Positions 45,159 through 55,567 of a DNA stretch of 64,000 nucleotides are shown piece after piece. The notes beneath the pieces were generated by a model. That model made no database searches. It was given only the letters and a program-made list of their open reading frames with translations, and had not been told where the DNA came from. The stretch is from the NCBI GenBank assembly GCA_024516035.1, contig CM044964.1, positions 20,884,931 through 20,948,930 on the forward strand. Reading direction: 5' to 3'. A program made the position numbers and the translations under genes. Source of the DNA: Bactericera cockerelli. Lineage: Eukaryota > Arthropoda > Insecta > Hemiptera > Triozidae. Every line of letters starts with the position of its first letter. The first letter of the stretch is position 1.

Positions 45159-48100
45159 TTACATGACGAAGACCTTCTCCGCTTTCTTGTACTGGAACAC
45201 TTCTTTCGTCTTGGGACACATCACCTGGCCATTGTTCTCGGCTGCCATTTTGGTTAGAGCCTGAAACACAACAACGTTGTTTTAATTTGTAATATTTAAG
45301 TGTGCATATTTTATCATAATTCTCGGCCGCCATTTTGGTTAGAGCCTGAAACATAACAACGTTGTTTTAATTTGTAATATTTAAGTGTGCATATTTTATC
45401 ATAATTCTCGGCTGCCATTTTGGTTAGAGCCTGAAACGCAACAACGTTGTTTTAATTTGTAATATTTAAGTGTGCATATTTTATCATAATTCTCGGCCGC
45501 CATTTTGGTTAGAGCCTGAAACATAACAACGTTGTTTTAGTTTGTAATATTAAGTATGCATATTTTATCATAATTCTCGGCCGCCATTTTGGCGGAAGCC
45601 TGAAACATAACAACGTTGTTTTAATTTGTAATATTTAAGTATGTATATTTTATTATAATATTGTAGGTATACCCTATCATACACGTAAATGCAGTAGTAT
45701 TATTGCATTTACGTGATGTTCTAAAGAGTTGTTAGTCGAAGCTCACAGGCAGTCTGGTGCAGTTGTTACACTCAGGCGTATGACTCATGTGGTGATAAAT
45801 TATAGCCACCTGTTCTGTCTCATAGTATTATTGCGTGTGTACGCATAAAATAATTTAAACGCACGGTTGTATAGGTTTGATGGCAGTGATTGCCTTAAGC
45901 AATAATCACACCTTTTGTCAGTATTATTCTCGCCAATAAAGAATTTTCATTATTATTATTATTGTAGCTGTCTAATGTGCTTTAACTCTGTTATTGTCCG
46001 TCCTGGTAGGCCAGTGGTAAAGGCGGCACTCTGTGAATCCACAGATTCCAGAGGTCGCGAGTTCGAAACCCAGCCGGGAAGTGACAAGTTATCCTCCCAT
46101 TTGGGATTTTTACCACATAATAATACGTCTTGGGCTTGCTGCTGGAATAATGGGACTAAATAGTCTTAATCGGGCAGAATAAATAAGGCGATATTATTAT
46201 ATTATAAAATTATGGTCAAGTCATTCGGGCCGATTCATCTAATTATTCAGGACGGGGGTTTTAACCTCCATTCGCTGGGAGTCGTAACAGCTATTAATTT
46301 CACTCAGCATGGGTAGGGCCGGAAATAGCAGCCTTACGTGTTCGGAGGGAATAGAAATTTCTGTGTGAAAAGTGTGCTTCGACCGGGGATCGAACCCAGG
46401 ATCTCTGGACTACGGGTAGTAATAGTCACAACCGTTACGCCACAGAGGATATTTATATTAATAATATACTATAGTGGAAGGTGACCACCAGGCAAGGTTA
46501 ATGCTTTGAGCATTGTCTACCACCCAACCCTCAGAGTCTTATTATTATATTATAATTAAATTCAAATTACTGAGGAAAAATGCATGCATTGGGTGGGATT
46601 ATTATTATGAAATGCTTTATGAGATAAAAAGACATATAAATGTACAATACAAATAATTATTATAATAAAAAAAAATGGAAACAAGTTAAACAATAAAATG
46701 GAAAGAAAGAAATGAATACATAATAATATGTTCTAACTAAAGGGCGGGGTTATTACCTATGGCAATAACCCTGCCAACAACAATTCGAACCAAAAGGGTT
46801 GGGTGGAAGAGATTGCCACAGGCAATAACCCCGCCCTTTATTAGGTAGGACATTAACTTCATTCTCTTTTTTTCTTGTAGATTTTTTTAATCTTTTTGTT
46901 TTTCTTTATATTTCATTGTATTCTACTGTATATATTTTTTGTTCTACCTAATAAAGCTTACTATAGTAATAATAATAATAATAACCAACGGATCCCTACA
47001 CTACCTGGATTACCAGATTAGCCCCTTCACTACCAGTGTACTTCAACTTACCTGCTCCCCGTACACATATCCATTGGGCAGCACGATGGGCTGATTGTAC
47101 TCGTTCAGTTGCAGCCCACTGATGCTACACACGAGCCGGGACTGCGTGCAGTGAGCGTAGGGAAGACTTCGGGCGAGAGAGTTGAAAGGTTCCGTGCACA
47201 CGGGACAGGATTTGTTGCGCGTCTCCAGCACTTCCGAATAGCACTGCGGGGTTTTCAATGCTGACAAACCTGGTGATGAAAAGAGGAAGTACATTATTTG
47301 TAATTAAGTTCATATTAGAAATCCAATTTTTTTTTTTTTTTTTTTTTACGATGCAACATTGTGCACAGTAAAATTACCGTGCACAACAATACAAGCATCA
47401 AATTATATACAATTATACATGACACATAAAATACCGAGAAACAATATTAAGAATATATCAACAAGAAATTAGAAGAAAAAATAAGGAGCGTAGGGAAGAC
47501 TGCGGGCGAGAGAGTTGAAGGGTTCCGTGCACACGGGACAGGATTTGTTGCGCGTCTCCAGCACTTCTGAGTAGCACTGCGGGGTTTTCAATGCTGACAA
47601 ACCTGGTGATGAAAAGAGGAAGTGGTAGTAAGAGTAATAATGTGTTTCTTTGTGTTATTATAATATATCACAAATTTAGTGAGTTGCGCAGAATTATAGG
47701 ACTTTTTTAATATCCCAATATAATAATAATAGTATTGCCCGAGGAGAGGGAACACAGTAAATCTCAAATTTATTTTCTCATAATCTAAGAACCAATCAAA
47801 CTTCATGGTAAGGCACCCCTGCTCCATCTGCCATGTTAAAACATCGCGCCTTGTATCTAATAATATTGTAATATTAAAAAACTAATAATATGGCCTTATT
47901 TATACTGCCCGATTAAGACTATTGAAGTCTCATTATTCCAGCAGTAAGCCCAAGGCATATTATTATGTGTTAAAAATCCCAAATGGGAGGATAACTTGTC
48001 ATGTCCCGGATAGGTTTCGAACCCACGACCTCTGGAGTCTCTGGATTCATAGAGTGCCGTCTTTACCACTGAGCTACCGAGACATAGCTAATATCTTATT

Positions 48101-49551
48101 TTTTCCAATAATTTCGCCGCTGGTCGCTGCTAACATTAAAGCAGCTACTCATTTTTCCTCGCGATGTATGAGTGGACCCGGAACACCCAAGTACAGAGCA
48201 GAAAAAATCCTGCCCCACTGGGGATCGAACCCAGGTCACCATGCGTGCAATGCTTAGCGCGCTAACTCACTCGGCCACGGTGACTACTATGAAAGGGGAA
48301 GTACATTATTTGTTATTAAGTTCATATTAGAAATCCAACGTAATGTTAGGTATATGTAATATTTTATATAAAACTAGGATCCTTTTAAAAATTCACTCGC
48401 CTACTGGAGTTTCGCCTAGCCTCGTAGGCTTTTTTAACTCACATACGAGCCTAGGCGAAACTCGAGTAGGTGAGTGAATTTTTTTAAAGAATCCTAGTTT
48501 TATATAAAAGAGGAACAGAACAGTCATCATTAGCGTGCACTGGTAGTCAAGTGGTTAACGTGCTGGTCTGGTAATCCAGGTAGCGCAGGGACCCGTTGAT
48601 TCGAAACTCACCCAGTGCAGGAATTTTTCCTCATTAATTTGAGTTTGTGACCACATGATAACAAGACTCTGAGCGTTAGGTGGTAGAAAATGCTTCAATC
48701 TCGCCTGGTGGTTACCTTCCACTAAAAAGTGTTGTTATTATTATCAGGCAGCGTCGCGTCGATAACACCTACCTGCTTGCAAGGCCACAGTGAACACACA
48801 TTGGGGCGCCAGCTGGAAGAGTCGATAGTTCTCCATTCGGAACTGTTCTATGAGACGGTCCCAGCGAGAATAGTCAAACAGTTCCTTGTAGGGTGACACC
48901 TCTGTAAATGAAACCATACACACACATGAGGACTATTAGGTATATCAATACATCCCATCGAGAATAGTCAAACAGTTCCTTGTAGGGTGACACCTCTGTA
49001 AATGAAACCATACACACACATGAGGACTATTAGGTATATCAATACATATAGTTATCTGGATGCAATATTATAGTTCCCCGATTTTCTACCTTGGTTCAAC
49101 GAGGGGTTGTTTTTAGTGGGTTTGCCAAATCCCATTCTCCCGATCTCATAGTTGGTAAGGCCTTTCTCGATAGCTGGGACTTGGGGGTGTAAATACATAT
49201 CACTATGTGTTTACACTCCGTGGTCCTTGTTCTTGTGTTCGGTTTTGTTTGCTATTTGCGTATCGGGTTCACTGTTTCCTTGAATTTTTTTTTTCCCTCG
49301 TAGAAAAGGTACATCAATACAACGTGCAGCTAGTCTGTGTGTCAGAGGAGCGAGAAGAAGATGGAAGACATGGAATGGATTGCTGGGTTATGAAGATGGA
49401 ATAGATGCGTGGAAATGAGACTGATTTGTTATTTTATTTTACAAGTTTTTAAGATTATTATTAATAAATGTGAAAGTATATTAGCAGTAAGAGTAAGAAC
49501 GGACACTTGGGATTGAGTTAGAGAAACTTGAAATTTTGCACTGACTCAAAT

Positions 49552-49586
<35 letters not shown>

Positions 49587-52500
49587 AGTCAGGAGTAAGG
49601 AGAATGGGAAAGAAACTTGCAAACAAGATGGCAGTTTTCAAGAAGAACTGATTTATGGATTATTATTATTATAGTATGTTTTATTAGGAGGACAGAGTAC
49701 AATGGTAACAGTATAAAATTACGAAAAAACAAACAAATGACAAAATAAATAAGTAAAAAAGAAAATAACAATAATGTCCTACCTAAAGGGCGGGGTTATT
49801 GCCTGTGGCAATCTCTTCCACCCAACCCTTATGGATCTGGTGGACAAGGGAAGGACTACTATTATTATTAATACCTGTGTTAGTGACCGACCTCAGTAGC
49901 TTGATCGATAAGGCGGCGGACTTGTAACTTGGAGATCGGTGGTTCAAGTCCCGGTTTCAGCATATATTTTAGTTAAGTGAGTTTGAGTAGTTGTGATATC
50001 ATGAAAGTGATTAACACAAATATGATAACTTTAAAAAAAAAACTTAACTACCTGTGTTAGTGGGAAAGGCCAGAAGTACCATGCACTTTCTTATGTCCTG
50101 CAGTTGATCATCTTCAGGGGCGGAGAAATACTTGCGGGCGTGCATCACAGCATCCAGTCTTTTGTCAGCTCTCACCTGGAATTTCAATCAAGTATTTTTA
50201 TTATTTTTTCTTTCATTCATTGCAAACATTTTGCCTTTTATGACATTTTTATTTATTTATTTAGAAACTCTTTATTAGTAGAGCATAGATACAGACAAAT
50301 AATGGTAAAAAATAAATATAAAAATTGACAATATTAATAATATAAACAAGAAAAAATAAATAAAAATTCTATTTAATATTTTAAACAGGGTTTTCAGTGA
50401 AACCCTTACAGTTTACACTGCAACCTAATTACATCTATTGTGACCATCAAGTCTTTTTTTTTTTTTTTTTTTTTAAGTGGGGTTTAACGTCGCTTTCAAC
50501 TGCCATGGTCATATCACGACGGGGGTTTTACCCTCCATTCGCAGGAAACTCACAAACCTGCTACTCACATTGACCTCACCCAGCCTGAGTGGGGCCGGGA
50601 AAAGCCAGCGTCACGAGAATTAGAATTTGAATGGTCACCCATCCAAGTCTTAACCTCGCTGGATGTCGCTTAACTTCGGTGTTCTGAAGGGAACCGGTGT
50701 ATTCAACATGCCATCGACGCTGGCTTCATCAAGTCTTTGAATCTTTCTATTTTTATTTATTTTTAATCTTTTTTATAGGATGAGTGTTCACTCATCATTT
50801 TAAAGTTGCTTAACTTAGATTAATTAGTCACGTGGTATGACTTTTCTCTGATGGACGAGAAGTGACACAATAATTCCCATTTGGGTGCTGGGACAACACA
50901 AGGTCTCTTAAAGATCTAACCAAATTTTGAGTAAACTTACTTGCAGCTTTGGGATTCGAACCCAGGACCTTCCGAATGGTTAGCAAGTACCTAACCACTG
51001 AGATAATCGAGCGCTCTGTATTAGCATGGTACATGTTATTATCCAAAGAGGAACACACGCGTAAGAAGACGGCACTTTTGAAACGGAATTACGCAAATAA
51101 AAGTAAAATGAACCATGCTATTAAGAAATTTCTTTCCTCTGAAAGTGCATTTTTTGAAATTGTAAAATAGCCAATAGTGTGACATGAAAATTGGCTATTT
51201 TAAGTTGTCATACTTTAACTGTGGTGGGATTCATAAAGGAGAAAACAATTATTTTCGACTGGAATTCTTTCAAAAAATAAATTGAGAAAAAATCTGCTCT
51301 CTTACCAGCTCAATAAACTCCTGTATTCTCATGTTGAACTCCAGGCCAGAGCGCAGTTTACGAAGCTTGGATTTATTGTCATGGCACCAGGTCAAACATT
51401 TGCTCGTGTCGTGTTGCTGTAGAGAATCAGCAACTTGGCGAGACACAAGAAATACGTCTGAGGGGGAAGAGTGTAAGATTACTTTTTTTTTGTTCATGTA
51501 AATGAAAAGTATATCAACAGTTATATTTTCACAATATATAAAACACTTCTCCAAGGACATCTTCCCGAGGCAGTGTGCTCAGCACTGAGGCAACATTACC
51601 TCTCTGAACAGCAAAACTAAGTCGTTGCCTGAAATATTCCCTGGCGCGTCTGTCCTTCGTCTCAAGGACCAAGGTTTTGGATATACTATTAAACATTTCC
51701 AAAGCACTTGCCCCAAAAGAGCCAAAGGTTTCAACGGGGACTACATTACATAATTTTTCGGGGTCTTTTCTAAAACAGATTCCTATGTGCTGCGTCCATT
51801 ATTTAGAACTATTGCACCCTCAAATAGGATTTGATGATTAAATTACTGTTTTTTTTATGAGAACCTTGATGGCACATTAAATAAAAACAAATCAGTTATT
51901 ATTTTGTTACTGAACTTAAGTATACAGTGATGAGGTTCAGACTTGAATGAGTGAACATTAACATTTGAACCCTCATGATTGGTTGGTTGGTAGTAAATTT
52001 CTAGCAAATGGAGGCTAAAATCAAAAAAAGAAAACACTGACCTACTGAGTTCTTTGCTACATTACAACTAAAATTGTGCCCAGTTGATTCTATGGGTTTT
52101 TGTTTAAAGTCCTGCTGATTTAAGTTATTCAGGACAGGAGTTTTACCATCTATTTGCTGAGAATTACACCAGATACCTACGTTAATCTCACTCAGCTTGG
52201 GTTCGACTGGAAATGCTAGCCTCATGTGTTAAAAAAGTTCTGTTCAACCCAAGATCGAACTTCACTCACCGATATTGGTCAAATCTGTAATGTTGGAAGC
52301 TTGAGCTAGTTTCTGTGCAGTTGAATAGTAGCCTTTCCTGAGGAAATACTCAATGACCATCCTGTCCAAACGAGTCTTTTTCCACTGACTAGTTGAGGAC
52401 TCTGTTTGGTTGGCAACCGGTACACTCCCAGAGTGTTCTTTCAGATGTTCGATACGTCTTTTGCATACATGACCCACTTGAAGTTCTTCTCCAATGCTCT

Positions 52501-54194
52501 CTCCAGCCTGAAATGTGATCAATTTGTAAATAAATTGGTGGGTGGTAGTTTTTTTTATGTTACAAAATTTTGAGCAAATGAAAGTAATAATACTGCCTTA
52601 TTTATTTTATACTCCTTGAATAGGACAAATGAGTCTTATTATTATAGAAGTAATCCCTAGACATATCATTATGTGTTTAAAATACAAATGAAAGATTACT
52701 TATCATACTCCAGCTTGGTTTTGAACCTGCAAGCTCTATATTACCAAACCCTCTTGCCCACTGAGCTACTGGGAGCTGACTAACAAAGTAGGTCTATTTG
52801 AAGAATTGCTTCTTGATTATTATATTTTCTCAAATCACCTTCCGTTTCAGAGCTTGCAGTCTCTCAAACATTCCTCCGAGAAGGCGAGTAACTTCTCCTA
52901 TGGGAGGAGTACCTGGATTACTGAAAGTTTTCTCCAACTCATTAGCCACAGATTGTACGTAGGACACTTCTCTATCAATGGTTTTCTGGGCAGCTCTGAA
53001 CTTCTTGTTTAAGATTTCATAAGGCACCTGAAAAGGAGGTTTGAATTATGGGGTGACTTAAAGTAGGTTTGGGAAAAGGCAAAGTGAAAGAAGATAGAGG
53101 TTTTAGACTCCATCCACTTGAAACTTACAAACAACTATCTAGGTACCTGTATATATTTGTAACGTTAGGAACAAAATTTATTATTAGATTTTTTTTAGAA
53201 TTTATGTATAGGTAACGGAAGTTAAGCAAAGTCAAACAGGCAATGCCTACAAACTATTTATTAACATTATTTATTTATTTTCAAGCCTATAACCTGGTAC
53301 AACATAAAGTAATTTAACCATGTTATTAACACGTTCGTTACCAAATGGCCATATGTGGATGTTTTTGTTTTTCTTTGGGACCGAAAACACACATGTGGCT
53401 GTTATCAAACTTTTAACGAGGGACTGGACATCCATATATGGCCTTTTTGAGGTAGGTTGTTATTATTAGAACAGATATAGGATCGATTATTGTACAAATA
53501 CGATGCCAAATATGCAAAAAAAATAATTTTGGTACCCAGGATGCAACAGCGACTTTACCGCCTGGTCCCTACGTAAAACTTGAAAAAATTGGCTTGGTAA
53601 CGAACGTGTTAAATGTAAGTCACCACAACATTTTGAAAATTTTCTACATCAAGCCATAGGTACCAGGGTCTGTGGTTGATGGTGTCATTGTGGCTGCCTA
53701 TAAAGGCATCAGGAAACTTGGAGGTCAGTGTCTGTCTCAATCATTGATAATTACAGTAAATCAATATCACTATTGTAATCAACACAAATAGGTATGACCA
53801 TGATTATCAACCTCAGTAGCTTGATCAATAAGGTGGTGGACTCGCAACCAGAGATCAGAGGTTCAAGTCCCAAATTTGGCAAATATTTAGTGCCTAGGGT
53901 AAGCTTGAGTAAAAACTGTGAAAAAGTCATACCTGGATAAAAGAGAACAATACCTCGCTCAAATTTACCTATCTTTTAGTTCTCTAATATCCAAGTTAGA
54001 GTGTAACACATCATGATAACCACAAATATGAGAACTTGTAACTCTAAAACAGGTATGACAGAATTCTAAAATATAGTCCAGTCATTTTTATACATCTCCT
54101 TTTCTGTCAAATTAAGATCATCAAGGGTGTGTACAGATAATATTTCTTCACCTACCTTCAGAGTAGGATGTTCTAAACACTTGATGTCAGACAT
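45159..54194 (-). CDS. MAEA: MAEA / GID9-type CTLH E3 ubiquitin ligase subunit
   Basis: Eight coding exons in transcript order: 54194-54156, 53027-52839, 52507-52270, 51457-51306, 50175-50052, 48901-48773, 47269-47052, 45260-45159. All GT-AG and in phase; 396 aa, the same length as human MAEA. Start [17 protein letters not shown] fits the family. LisH/CTLH region spans about residues 118-215 ([35 protein letters not shown]). The C-terminal RING-like domain has CPVC at 312-315, PNGYVYGEQ and [24 protein letters not shown]. It pairs with RMND5A-type subunits in the CTLH complex, a ubiquitin ligase in cytosol and nucleus. Exons 6, 7 and 8 have duplicated acceptor edges, and exon 5 has its donor duplicated by a SINE. 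Confidence 0.95.
45261..45660 (-). repeat. Tandem array of the MAEA exon 8 acceptor (85-bp unit, 5 copies including the real one)
   Basis: On the minus strand each unit has AACGTTGTTATGTTTCAG and the exon start GCTCTAACCAAAATGG. The authentic acceptor is at 45261-45263; extra ones follow at about 85-bp steps up to 45603. The outermost is mutated (GGCTTCCGCC). The extra units lack the rest of the exon. Confidence 0.93.
45661..45995. other. MAEA intron 7, unassigned part
   Basis: No gene seen. There is a small palindrome ACGTAAATGCA/TGCATTTACGT near 45684-45715 and a family-J remnant near 45885. Confidence 0.4.
45996..46202 (+). mobile_element. SINE-D
   Basis: GTCCTGGTAGGCCAGTGGTA head, box B GAGTTCGAAACCC, tail ATAAGGCGATATTATTATAT. 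Confidence 0.87.
46226..46447 (-). mobile_element. SINE-E
   Basis: CCATTCGCTGGGAGTCGTAA, CACTCAGCATGGGTAGGG and head GGATCGAACCCAGGATCTCT ending CCACAGAGG. Confidence 0.82.
46466..47040 (-). mobile_element. SINE-B split by a LINE-tail insertion
   Basis: The tail and box region 46466-46603 stops at TGGGTGGGATTATTATTA. The head resumes at 46985 with CCAACGGATCCCTACACTAC and ends ACTACCAGTGTAC. Family-J material (46605-46980, two facing tails) lies between. Confidence 0.75.
47487..47630 (-). pseudogene. Partial upstream duplicate of MAEA exon 7
   Basis: Copies the first 115 or so bases of exon 7 with its acceptor and flank (GATGAAAAGAGGAAGT), about 333 bp upstream in the transcript. Four substitutions relative to the real exon, all synonymous (TAT/TAC, TCG/TCA, CCT/CCC, CGA/CGC). 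It breaks off after CCCTACGCTC into an AT-rich LINE tail, so it has no donor. Confidence 0.9.
47891..48084 (-). mobile_element. SINE-D
   Basis: CCTTATTTATACTGCCCGAT tail start, CCCAAATGGGAGGATAACTT, head ending ACTGAGCTACCGAGAC. Confidence 0.85.
48098..48287 (-). mobile_element. SINE-C, tail-truncated
   Basis: Minus-strand body from GCTGGTCGCTGCTAACATTA to GGGATCGAACCCAGGTCACC and GGCCACGGTGACTAC. A tail fragment lies at about 47635-47710. Confidence 0.82.
48358..48510. mobile_element. Near-perfect palindromic MITE in MAEA intron 6
   Basis: Arms of about 65 bp: left TTTTATATAAAACTAGGATC, right GATTC..CTAGTTTTATATAAAA, with ATTCACTCGCCTAC mirrored by GTAGGTGAGTGAAT. The centre is a short GCCTTTTTTAAC-type loop. 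Confidence 0.8.
48537..48745 (+). mobile_element. SINE-B
   Basis: GCACTGGTAGTCAAGTGG head, CACCCAGTGCAGG, tail ending TGTTGTTATTATTATC, 28 bp from the exon 6 donor. Confidence 0.87.
48862..49045 (-). repeat. Two-copy duplication of the MAEA exon 6 acceptor edge (94-bp period)
   Basis: The exon start and flank (GAGAATAGTCAAACAGTTCC, ACACCTCTGTAAATGAAACC, CATACACACACATGAGG) occur at 48866 and again at 48960. The upstream copy in the transcript stops after about 40 exon bases. Confidence 0.92.
49675..49830 (-). mobile_element. LINE 3' end, family J
   Basis: TATGTTTTATTAGGAGGACA to AAGGGCGGGGTTATTGCCTG and CTCTTCCACCCAACCC. A similar tail lies at 22485-22620. Confidence 0.55.
49879..50042 (+). 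mobile_element. SINE-G inserted at the MAEA exon 5 donor
   Basis: ACCGACCTCAGTAGCTTGAT head, GGTTCAAGTCCC, GAGTTTGAGTAGTTGTGATA, and an A-rich end. Flanked by TACCTGTGTTAGTG at 49865-49878 and 50049-50063, a target-site duplication that contains the splice donor. Confidence 0.87.
50255..50460 (-). mobile_element. LINE tail fragment
   Basis: TTTATTTATTTAGAAACTCT then an A-rich tract and GGGTTTTCAGTGAAACCC; the last part resembles the end of the SINE-E copy at 36440-36475, reversed. Confidence 0.4.
50463..50726 (-). mobile_element. SINE-F, best copy of the 5S-headed family
   Basis: Minus-strand head reads CGATGGCATGTTGAATACAC, CACCGAAGTTAAGCGACATC and ACTTGGATGGGTGACC: the 5S rRNA order and spacing. 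Body CAGGCTGGGTGAGG follows, then CAGTTGAAAGCGACGTTAAA. Confidence 0.9.
50773..51014 (-). mobile_element. SINE-A, internally deleted
   Basis: TGAGTGTTCA end, CCCATTTGGGTGCTGGGACA, and head CGAACCCAGGACCTTCCG ending CGAGCGCT. Confidence 0.75.
52120..52262 (-). mobile_element. SINE-E abutting the MAEA exon 3 donor
   Basis: ATTTGCTGAGAATTACACC, CTCACTCAGCTTGGGTTCG and AACCCAAGATCGAACT run to within about 8 bp of the donor at 52269. Diverged. Confidence 0.65.
52592..52783 (-). mobile_element. SINE-D, decayed
   Basis: CTGCCTTATTTATTTTATAC, AGTCTTATTATTATAGAAG and head ACTGAGCTACTGGGAGC. Confidence 0.65.
53326..53612. mobile_element. TTAA-flanked MITE, piggyBac-like
   Basis: TTAACACGTTCGTTACCAA at the left and TTGGTAACGAACGTGTTAA at the right: perfect 15-bp repeats inside TTAA. 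The interior is an inverted copy of that at 8597-8902 (CATATGTGGATGTTTTTG). Confidence 0.9.
53802..53915 (+). mobile_element. SINE-G
   Basis: CCTCAGTAGCTTGATCAATA, GGTTCAAGTCCC and GTAAGCTTGAGTAA; diverged in the tail. Confidence 0.7.
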
Positions 54195-55100
54195 TTCTTG
54201 ATTCAGAGTGACAGGATTTATTAGTTTGACAACTAGAACAGGTGTTTCAGTCTTTTGTTCAATGATTGAGGAACAATACGAGACAGTTGGAATATTTTTT
54301 TAAATTATTTATCTTCAAATTGTAATATTTTATTCTTAGAAAATTGATAAATGAAAATGATAAGATAAAATTGATAAAAGAGCCAATGGCATGTAGAATG
54401 TAAACAAAGGTTGACTGCCATGTTGCCATGCATAATTATAAAGTCCGGCTATTTTTATTGGATTATAATTTACTGGAAAGTCATCGATCACAACTAATTT
54501 TATTTCAGGATTAGGTACTAAGGTAAATTTATTTCTTGTTTTTATTTTTGTATTACCTACCAATTCTATTTCTTCATTTCTGGCAAAGATTTCTATACGT
54601 TATGATTTTAAGCGGTTTTTTATAACAGAACGAAAAGCCTGAACAAGACCGAACGGTCAGCTCTGGTCAACCAAAATTTGATTTTTGGGACTCTGGTTTA
54701 TTTACATTAAATATATCGGTGTTTGTTTACATTTTGCGTCTGAAATTATCCACTTCTTTTTCTTCTTATCAAATCAAAAGCCATGACCGAGCGAACGGGC
54801 CGGTCCACTCCAGTCAGGATTTTTCGGTACGGTCATGTAAAAAATAATAATAATAATAATCACTGACCCAGCTCCAATTCGCTTGGTTCAAATAAAAAAA
54901 AAACCGTTTTTTGGCAGGACTAGTTTTTAGTAACATTAGACAACACTGTAAAAGACAGCTGTTCGACGTGTGCTGCCAATTCATTACAGCGGGGCAATAA
55001 TCAACTATCAAACTACAGTGCGTTTCCAAAGCTTTGAGAAATAAGGGTTAAATATTTCCCCAATTTGATCTTCCCGTTGCTTTGGTACAATTTTTGGTCT
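54195..55100. promoter_or_regulatory. 5' flank of MAEA
   Basis: Upstream of the MAEA start codon. No further coding exon is needed, so 5' UTR and promoter should lie here. No TATA-like element stands out. Contains (ATA)n near 54843-54860. Confidence 0.4.
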
Positions 55101-55259
55101 CAGATCAATGAGGTAATATTTACATAGATTGAGTTCATTTCATTAAGCACTGACATAATATATTAATAATGTTATTGGGGGGAAAAGGAGGGAAAAAATC
55201 TTGCAAGAGGTGGGATTCGAACCAAATTATACTCACTCTACCGGGATGACCAACCAGTA

Positions 55260-55431
55260 GGCCATTCCAGAAACACTCTCCACTCTCATAATATCCACAT
55301 ATTCCTTTCAACAGTCACACAAGACATTCTGGTTGGTTAATTTGAACGCAATAACCAATCAGAGTGCGTTGTGTTACGGTTGAAACTGAGATTAAGGAAA
55401 TTTGAGAATGGAGAGTATTTCTGGAATAGGC
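55260..55431. mobile_element. MITE with 26-bp inverted ends and TA duplication
   Basis: GGCCATTCCAGAAACACTCT at left, AGAGTATTTCTGGAATAGGC at right, TA on both sides; interior CCAATCAGAGTGCG. It interrupts an older tRNA-like repeat. Confidence 0.8.
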
Positions 55432-55567
55432 TACAGCACTTTAACCGTTCGACCACTAAAATACCTTCTCAAATTTGTGACAAAGGGTTGTTATTATAGA
55501 CTGGTTTGACTTCCACAGGAGAAGCACCAATTATCACACCGATCTCTAATTAGATGTATTGTGACCA

